From Lutraria lutraria (Eukaryota; Mollusca; Bivalvia; Venerida; Mactridae): a stretch of DNA of 64,000 nucleotides. A model generated the notes under the pieces. That model ran no database searches. It saw only the letters and a program-made list of their open reading frames with translations, and was not told the DNA's origin. The position numbers and the translations under genes are program-made. Shown piece after piece: positions 56,717 through 64,000 of this stretch. The stretch lies in NCBI GenBank assembly GCA_964023205.1, contig OZ026834.1, positions 33,084,756 to 33,148,755 on the forward strand. The letters are read 5' to 3'. Every line of letters begins with the position of its first letter. The stretch's first letter is position 1.

Positions 56717-57185
56717 ATATTCAAAACCCAGTAACAATGAACTTTTTAAAACAAGTTTAATTACTGTTTCAAAACATTATTTTCCTATCATGTTTGTACT
56801 TCAGAGGGTCGAAATATCTTTTGTTACCTTTAACTAAAGATGAACCTAATAACCCAACCGAAGTCAGATAACGCAACAACAACAAAAAAACTGAATACAG
56901 TAAAACCTTGAGCTTACTTCACTCACAGTCTCACACTATATAACGACCTCATATACTGGTTTTCGGTATTTTCCCTTATTTCAACTTGAAGATGATACCA
57001 TCTGGGACCAATATGTATATTGGTCGCAGATACCATCACCAAATTAAGAGCGTTTAGAGAGATTGTTTGTGTAATTGGTGGCTTAATTATCTAGGTTTAT
57101 TCTGAAAATATAATTGCTTTATCATCGGAAATAATTTGAAAATCATACACATCTAAATTCGATTAAATTGAGATATATGCGAATA

Positions 57186-57344
57186 CATTCAAACCTTGGG
57201 AAAGACATAATGTGGTCTTTATTGCCGGGTGGCCTTTATTTGGAGGTCATTTTGTTCTAATTAATCAATGACGGTATTTAATAGAATGGTCTTTATTCAC
57301 AGTGAGGCATTTATTCGGAGGTGGCCGCTAACACAGGTTTGACT
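57186..57344. mobile_element. TA-type miniature element, CAGTCAAACCTG family
   Basis: CATTCAAACCTTGGG at the left and GTGGCCGCTAACACAGG then TTTGACTG at the right, flanked by TA on both sides. The centre contains GGAGGTCATTTTGTTCTAAT. The ends resemble those of Tigger/pogo-type Tc1/mariner elements. Confidence 0.7.
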
Positions 57345-57670
57345 GTACGTGTATTTATTGTTTGTATTGTGGTGTGATTTGAACAACGCGTTTATTGCGC
57401 ATATCCAAACAGACAAAATTAAACCTATTTTTTTCACAATTCATTTGAAGTTGATTAAACTTTAAAATGTTACCTCGAGAATGACAACACGCTGGAATGT
57501 GAAGTACAAATATACTGATTGAAGTTTTCACTACAGGGATTACAAGGATAAACAAGGATTTCGTCTTATCAAAATAACTACATATTTACGCCGAATTAGT
57601 TTATTTATATATACTGATATACTAGTGTTTAAAGGGACTGAACTCCGGATTCACACGACAAAATAATAAT

Positions 57671-57739
57671 AATTGGAAACTTGCAAAAATAGAATTGAGA
57701 AATGTCATTTCTCAATTCTATTTTTGCAAGTTTCCAATT
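57671..57739. repeat. perfect 34-bp palindrome with one-base loop
   Basis: Arms 57671-57704 and 57706-57739 are exact reverse complements (outer end AATTGGAAACTTGCAAAAAT), separated by a single T. No other element is attached. Such a structure is normally unstable in genomes. Confidence 0.9.
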
Positions 57740-60420
57740 TGCGATTTGGCGATCGGCTAGCGCTAGCCTGGAATGTCATGTTATTGATGTGACTAATTAA
57801 AGTTAAAGATTGCTATTTAATTAGCCCTAAGTGCATTTTATATAACTGCATGTGCTCCAACTGATACAAAAGTGTGGAGTTGGTTTTTGAATCACTTTTG
57901 ACCGATTCGTGTTCGTAGAACCATTACAGTTGAAGACAGCTTTGTATATATCATATTGGTGTGTCTCTAATCTTCCTATGACATGTACTTGATTATCTAG
58001 TTTTTTGTGGATATACATTTGTATATATTCCTTGTATTGTAGTTGTATGGCTGTCTGTTGTAAATGCAAATATATATAAATGTATATGTATTTATTTACA
58101 TACAACTGTGTATATAAGCATTCCAAAGCTATTTATAAGTCGGACAGGACAATATAACTAAACAAAATAATCCTAATCCACAAGCTCTTAAATTTAGTCA
58201 AATAAATAGCTAGCTTACCAAAATCAGGGACACTCCCTGTATGGGGTCATTAAGGATGTTAACTTGTTGAAAATGATTTAAGTAAGAAATTAAGTTCTTT
58301 AAGTTAGTAGACGAGACTAAGTCCCTATCAGGAATGTATAAACTCATTTATATTTTGGTAACATTCATGACATGTGACATATCTAGTTCATAAGCGCGGA
58401 GTAAAGGCGGATGCGGGTGATGAAATATCTTAAATATCTAATTAGAATAAAACAAATGTAAGTTAGGCATTAATCAACGCAAGTCGGGAAATCATCGGAT
58501 GCTGGAAATCGAACCTGGACCGCCTGCCGAACAGTACAATCCGCTAGCCACTAAGTCATTGATCGCACACGTTAGGAACTCCCTTTATTCATTTTAATCA
58601 GATTAATATGAATGCTAGTTATATGTGGAAACATTCAATCGTACGAAACACTCACTATAGTATTTGAAACGTGCAAATAGTTTTGCGCTAGTGTCGCTTT
58701 TGAAAAGTAATATTTATATGATTAATTGTTTGATAACCGTGGTAAATATTTGAGATATTTTGTGGTCCTGGTCGAGGCCTCGGGTGAAATCTATAATCAG
58801 TTTATTTTAGCTATCACTTATCTAGATACATGAAATGATAAAATAATTTTCTAACTTAATGGTCCTCGCACACTATGAATGGAAATCATCGTAGTATCAA
58901 TTATAACCTTAAAATGGCCCCCGATGTCTCCAGTAAATAATTGTGAAAATAGCCCACCAGAAGTCATTATTTCCAATCACTTCCAGTTTATTTAGTGCGA
59001 CTTTAAGAAGATCGAAGGGCGATATACAATAAATTAGTAATAAAAATATGGATTAAAGCTTAGAGAGGGAGAAAAACGGCACAGTTCTTTTCTAACAAGT
59101 CATTAGTTTTGAACAAATTTTGTGTAAGCAAACATATTGTCGCACTATAAAGACTTAATGTAAAACTTAAACACAATATAGCATGTCTATTTAACCAGTA
59201 AGGTCATGCAGAAAATTAGACCGAAATCTTTCAAAAAGAATTAAGCATGGATCACGTTACGGCCATTTTACTAACAAAAACCACATTGAACGGAATGGCA
59301 ATAATGAAATTACACGGATTTACTTTTTTCTTTTTAAATAAAAAGATATCAATGCTGTTGAAATGTTAAGAAAGACGAGATTACACATGTAGTATACATG
59401 TGAAAACAAACTGGTTTGTTGTGGACAATGACCAGCATAATTCGTTATACGCATGTACACGTATTCCTCCACCATTAAAGCTGGTAGGTCGCTACAGTTG
59501 TACATTGCCCTGGCTTTCGGCGAGACCTTAAAGCCCCAGTAAAAAAATGTTGGACCATGCGTTCAATGCTGTTGTAAAGCGAAGACTCCCAGCGAAAAAA
59601 TGCATATTTTGCATACTAGTGTAAGAATTGAAGTGTGAAAAGACAGAGCTAGCTAGTTAATACCAAAACTGAGGGTCTGTCCAACACAAGTGCCCATAAA
59701 GTTGACAGGTTGTGGCCATCAATAATCTTATACGCTAGACATGTAGCGGTCACTCAAAGGACAAAATGGAGAATATGTCATTACGATGAGTCAGACTGAT
59801 TTATAACACCAAATATGCAGACAAATATTACTTACACCAAAGTTATTTACGTAAGTGGCCTTCAACACCAGCTAGTTTGTTTTAATTTCAATTAACAATT
59901 TCTCCAGTGTATTTACACTATGAATACACATTTTATATAAAACCGCCCGGAGGTGCAAGGTGGCTAACTTTAGATAAATGTGTACATTCGTTTTACCTAT
60001 CAAAAGACGTTCAATTTGAATATCATTTAACGGAGCTCATTACCTTTTTGCAATCACGCCTTCAATGGTGCAGTAAAAGTGTGTTTCATTAAAAAATACA
60101 TTTGTAATAAAAAAAATGCGGCTGTATGTTGGTATGATATGGTCTCTTGAGCATAATATTATGGACACTACGTAGACTCGATGTACAAGACTTAGTGGTG
60201 ATGTCGGATATGCAATGATTTCGCAACTTTCGGTTTTTGAAACGTCATAAAAACGACTGCCCAGCTTGGTCTCGTTTTGAGAATTAAAATTCATTTCCCA
60301 TAATACAAAATTTACAAGTGAAACCACTGGCAAAATGAAAAGTTATAAATTCTGTAGCGCTAGCATTATTTGATTTTCTCACTTGGTAATGCATGCAAGA
60401 ACCAAAATAACTATCAGTAC
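57740..60420. other. upstream flank of the PDZ gene, no gene seen
   Basis: Apart from the tRNA-like stretch at 58494 no gene or repeat with clear edges was recognised. A region near 59525 starts TTAAAGCCCCAGT, like the left end of the 27037 element, but no right end was found. Confidence 0.35.
58494..58567 (-). repeat. tRNA-like sequence
   Basis: The minus strand reads an A-box-like TGACTTAGTGGCTAGCGG and a B-box-like GGTCCAGGTTCGATTTCC at tRNA spacing. The acceptor stem does not pair, so this is a tRNA relic or SINE head, not a functional tRNA. Confidence 0.5.
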
Positions 60421-60508
60421 CTCTGACATAGTCCTCACCATCAGCAATGTAGCGTTCAATCGTGAAAAGAAACATATTTTTGGTACAAAACACTCGTACA
60501 TACGACAT
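60421..60508 (-). CDS. possible first exon of a PDZ-gene isoform
   Basis: From an ATG at 60508 the minus strand encodes 29 residues ending IERYIADGEDYVR, then a donor AGAG|GTACTG in phase 1. It would join in phase to the 56349-56233 exon. No other support; the N-terminal codons (MSYVRVFCTKN) have no recognisable character. Confidence 0.25.
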
Positions 60509-61796
60509 ATTAAGCGATTGTAATAATAGGGCTCAGTTTTTTTTTTAATAAATTGCATGCAGTAAAAATGATTGATGATATATCAGTACGGGCGATGTTT
60601 TGTTTGTGTTTTTTCTTTTCATAGCAAATTATTGTATGGAATGTTAAGGTAAACTTGAGAATTAACGTTATAACAACGTAGACGGTAACCATGTTTGCGT
60701 AGTAATTAGGGCGACGTTGGTGTATCTATTTCTAAGTTTACTGTTTATTTGGGTTAATCGCCGTTTTCAACAATTTGGTGACCGGTTCTAACCAGTACTA
60801 ACTTACACATCCACAAGGAACCAGCAACTTCTCCGCATGTGGAGGAAAATCGACACATTGTTGTCAACTTTTCATAGAAGGGTATATATATGATCTTCTG
60901 AGACCGGGAATCCAATCCCGATCACCCGGTTACAAATTCAGCACATTTTTGCACTGGACAACGACCGCGGTCGTGTTTATTTCTTTATCGAAAAAACAAT
61001 TGAGGATGTAGATCAATTTCAATATAAATCCATAACGATTACACACAAATCTAAATCTGTTATCGCTTTTATTCTCCAGAGAAGTCATTGTTAATTAATA
61101 ATCATGCACCATCTTTGATTAACAAAGTTAATCTACATTTATTGAAAATGAGATCTTTAGAAAAAAAGTTTTTTTTTTCATAGAAATCGGAAATTTCCAT
61201 TGACTGTTTTCAGTATTCATAAATACACTGCTTATAGTTTGAAAATTCATCTCAGTCATACCCACCCAATGACAGTATTATTAATTAAAACTGGATGGTT
61301 TGAACAATAATAGATTAAGTCATGTTGATAGATAAGAGACCTACATCATGAAAACTATGCTCATGTTACACACCACCCATTAACGTCTCAAATATACGAG
61401 GTAAACGCCTAACAAACTTTCAACTTATCAAAAGAACTCCAGGAGTATCTATTCATTGAGTTTTTTATTACGTAAGTCAAATACAGACAGTTCACCAAAA
61501 AAATGTTGTATTCAGCCTCTACGGCAAACATTTCGGCACGCAAAAAAGTATTTGTGTCAGAAGATAGTTTAACAAGTCCACTCAAGAATCTCATAATCTC
61601 GATGAGTTTCTCACCTAAAGCACATTTAAGTAACACTGTTTGTACATATTATAAGTCAAGTTTACCTGATAGGGTAAAGCGCCACTTAGGATATTTTACG
61701 TAATGGTCGAACTTACTGAATTTTTATTATTAGTCGGCGGTTATTTTCGCCCGCCATTCACATTAATGACTATTCGCTAGATCATGAATACATGTA

Positions 61797-61953
61797 CAGT
61801 CAACCCTGTGTTAAGCGGTTACCACTGAATAAAGACCCCCTGGCACTGTTTATTTAGAAGTTAGAACAAAATGACCTCCGAATAAAGGCCTCCTGTCAAT
61901 AAAGGCCACATTTTGGCTTTCTAAAGGGCGGATATTGTTCACAGGTTTGATTG
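61797..61953. mobile_element. TA-type miniature element, CAGTCAAACCTG family
   Basis: CAGTCAACCCTGTGTTAAGC after TA at the left, GTTCACAGGTTTGATTG at the right, with GAACAAAATGACCTCCGAAT inside, matching 57186-57344 in reverse orientation. Confidence 0.7.
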
Positions 61954-64000
61954 TTATGACATGTAATTGATTTTAATATTGCACAATCTGTCAAAGAGGC
62001 TACCGTGACACTGATTTAGTCTACGACAAACAGCGATGTAATATGAACAATGTATGGTTGTGACATGAGTTAATCACTACAAACATGTTTTGGGTGCAAA
62101 ATCAGCGCATCTAAATAATTTGACGGGGACGTCGGTCAAAGGTCACAGAAACCATCTTGATCCCTATACAGTGGTCGGTCATAAAAAAGGATTTATTGTA
62201 ATGTACGTCTATTTGTATCTCACAGCGCTCTCGCCAATTTGTATAAGTAAGCCCAAACATTTTTGTCCCACCCAAACCTAATAAAAAAAATCGGCAACAC
62301 ATTTGTTTAATGATGTTATTGACAAAAACTGTTTCCATAACCCATGTGATTAGTTTTGTCATTTATGACAACATAATTTGTGGGCGTACGGACTGATCTT
62401 ATTCAACAACAACAAAAAAATGGACAACCTTAACATCATAGGTTTATACAAACATGTATCTTGAAAGGACATAGTTTTATTATTTGACATTTGATAAGGT
62501 CTATATCACGACCTATACGTGTAGCTCATCAATTTAGAATTAACAGGTGCGTGCAAAATTACTTCTTAATATGATGTGATTTACCTATCACTTAAGTATG
62601 TCTGTCCACTCAGCTACTTATTACCATCTTAATCAGTAAATAAATTTACTAACAACTATCCTGGAGCATTTTTGGAGAAGAGATTGCGTTTATACATCTT
62701 GTCTAACGTTTATGTTAACTTGAGAGTTGTTGCCTCGGGAGAAACATTTCATTTCCTTCGTTATGACTCGATCTTCAGAATGCGAGATATTTAATTAGCC
62801 GTTTTATAAATATACAAATATCACAGTCATGTATGAAGTTTAGACGTAGATTACTAATTTAATAACCGAATTTCAAATGGTCTAAACATTAAATATTATT
62901 GTATTTATATATATGGACTGATGCATGTGATACTATCGAACCAAGACGTGTTTTCGATAATGTTCGCCGTAGAAATATAGGAATATATATCGCAGCATAA
63001 TTTAAAGCCTAATACAGCTTAACATGAATGCAAAATGTACGGGGAACAATATAATGAATTGCACTTCCTGGGGACAATTTACACAACTTGTCGAAAATAT
63101 ATGAATGCATAATATAATTATGTGTTATTTTAGTACATGCATGTGTTCCTTACCCAAGAGCCTTCCCTTTCCAGTTACGTAGCATTCGATCGAATGTCTG
63201 GTTCGTTTATCAACCATTTAGTGTTCGTCCCACATTCTTTTCCATTTTTTTAATGTTCGGCTTTCAAAACTTCATAGAATATAAAACCAGTTGTCTAACA
63301 TCTTAGTTTCGAAGAAAGACTTAGTAAACACTTAGACGGTTAGAATGCATATTTGGGAGTTCTTCGTCATAAGGAAACTACAGTAGCTATCCCTGCTTTT
63401 AAGTTTTAGCTTTATTATTTACGAAGAACACCTAAATTATGCTCTCTGGCCTGTAAGTAATGGTTTGTTTTCATAAAGTCTCAGTGTTTATGAAGCCTAT
63501 CTATGCTCATGGACAATATTATATTCAAGGGAAAGTTAACAGATTAATGTTCTTGTTTTAATTACTGCTTCTATCGTAAGACTTGAATTACATTCCATAT
63601 GAATAACACAATGTAAGCATTTAACTGATTGACAAAAATGAATTACGTTCTTAACTCCAATCGTATGTCGTGAAAAGACTAGCTTTACTATTCTGCTGTT
63701 TAAAAACCCTTGTAGCGTATATTTAAATGAGGTCAAAATCACTATTAACCTTATTAACCATAGAGCATTAAATGTATGACATAACTTATATAAATATAAT
63801 GAATACGTAAACTAAATATTAAGTTTCAGATTTTGTGAGACATTAATACGAGAGTAGACGAGTTTTAATGTTCATTATAAGAGAATGTACACCTATTTTT
63901 TTGTTCGAGTTTGATTTTTTCATACAAGCTGAATGTCTCATAATTATTTGAAGCCAACCGAGTTATCATATTTCTGAAGGCTGACGCAAGTGAATCGGAA
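61954..64000. other. terminal stretch, no gene confirmed
   Basis: AT-rich. One weak exon-like signal on the minus strand near 63190-63155: an ATG followed by codons LRNWKGKAL and a donor-like CTTGG|GTAAGG, with in-frame stops just upstream. It could be a first coding exon but nothing supports it further. Confidence 0.3.

Noticed and set aside
58494..58567. Functional tRNA gene on the minus strand
   Set aside because: A and B boxes are present but the acceptor stem does not pair.

Overview
The window reads as nuclear DNA of an invertebrate animal, most likely a bivalve mollusc. It is AT-rich, its genes are split by introns with ordinary GT/AG junctions, and non-coding DNA is crowded with short terminal-inverted-repeat elements, tRNA-derived repeats and tandem arrays of the kind common in bivalves. 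The organism call is inference; no species can be named from sequence alone.

Layout. (1) 1875-4477 (+): a two-exon TKL-type protein kinase with a long disordered N-terminus. (2) 7423-8475 (+): a single-exon class A GPCR, followed at about 10.2-10.64 kb by a broken partial copy of the same gene. (3) 12256-18507 (-): a seven-exon MBIP gene (MAP3K12-binding inhibitory protein, ATAC complex). (4) 18.95-19.6 kb: three tandem tRNA-Ala(UGC)-like units. (5) 20331-39374 (+): the complete seven-exon TATA-binding protein gene, head to head with MBIP. (6) Inside the 14.2-kb intron 3 of TBP: an orphan YRDC/Sua5-like exon (25.4 kb) and an intact 681-aa gene joining zinc-binding motifs, a DDE transposase domain and a SWIM zinc finger (30047-32092). 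Perfect 42-bp inverted repeats lie near both ends of this intron. (7) 39.4-46.8 kb: repeats only, including a four-copy 127-bp array. (8) 46856-56029 (-): a PDZ-domain gene whose PDZ resembles that of AHNAK/periaxin, with a long acidic, Ser-rich tail; possible alternative 5' exons lie at 56.2 and 60.4 kb, and a stop-ended candidate exon at 55.8 kb. (9) 56.0-64 kb: mostly unassigned, with repeats and one perfect 34-bp palindrome.

How it fits together. TBP and MBIP both act in RNA polymerase II transcription (TFIID/TFIIIB-type complexes and the ATAC acetyltransferase complex) and are transcribed divergently from a 1.8-kb region. No operon-like logic is expected. The rest of the story is transposon-driven: TA-flanked Tc1/mariner-type, TTAA-flanked piggyBac-type and hAT-like miniature elements, tRNA-derived SINEs and satellites fill the introns, and the large TBP intron hosts a possibly domesticated transposase. 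Gene models were built by eye from splice signals, reading phase and remembered family sequences; no database search was run.
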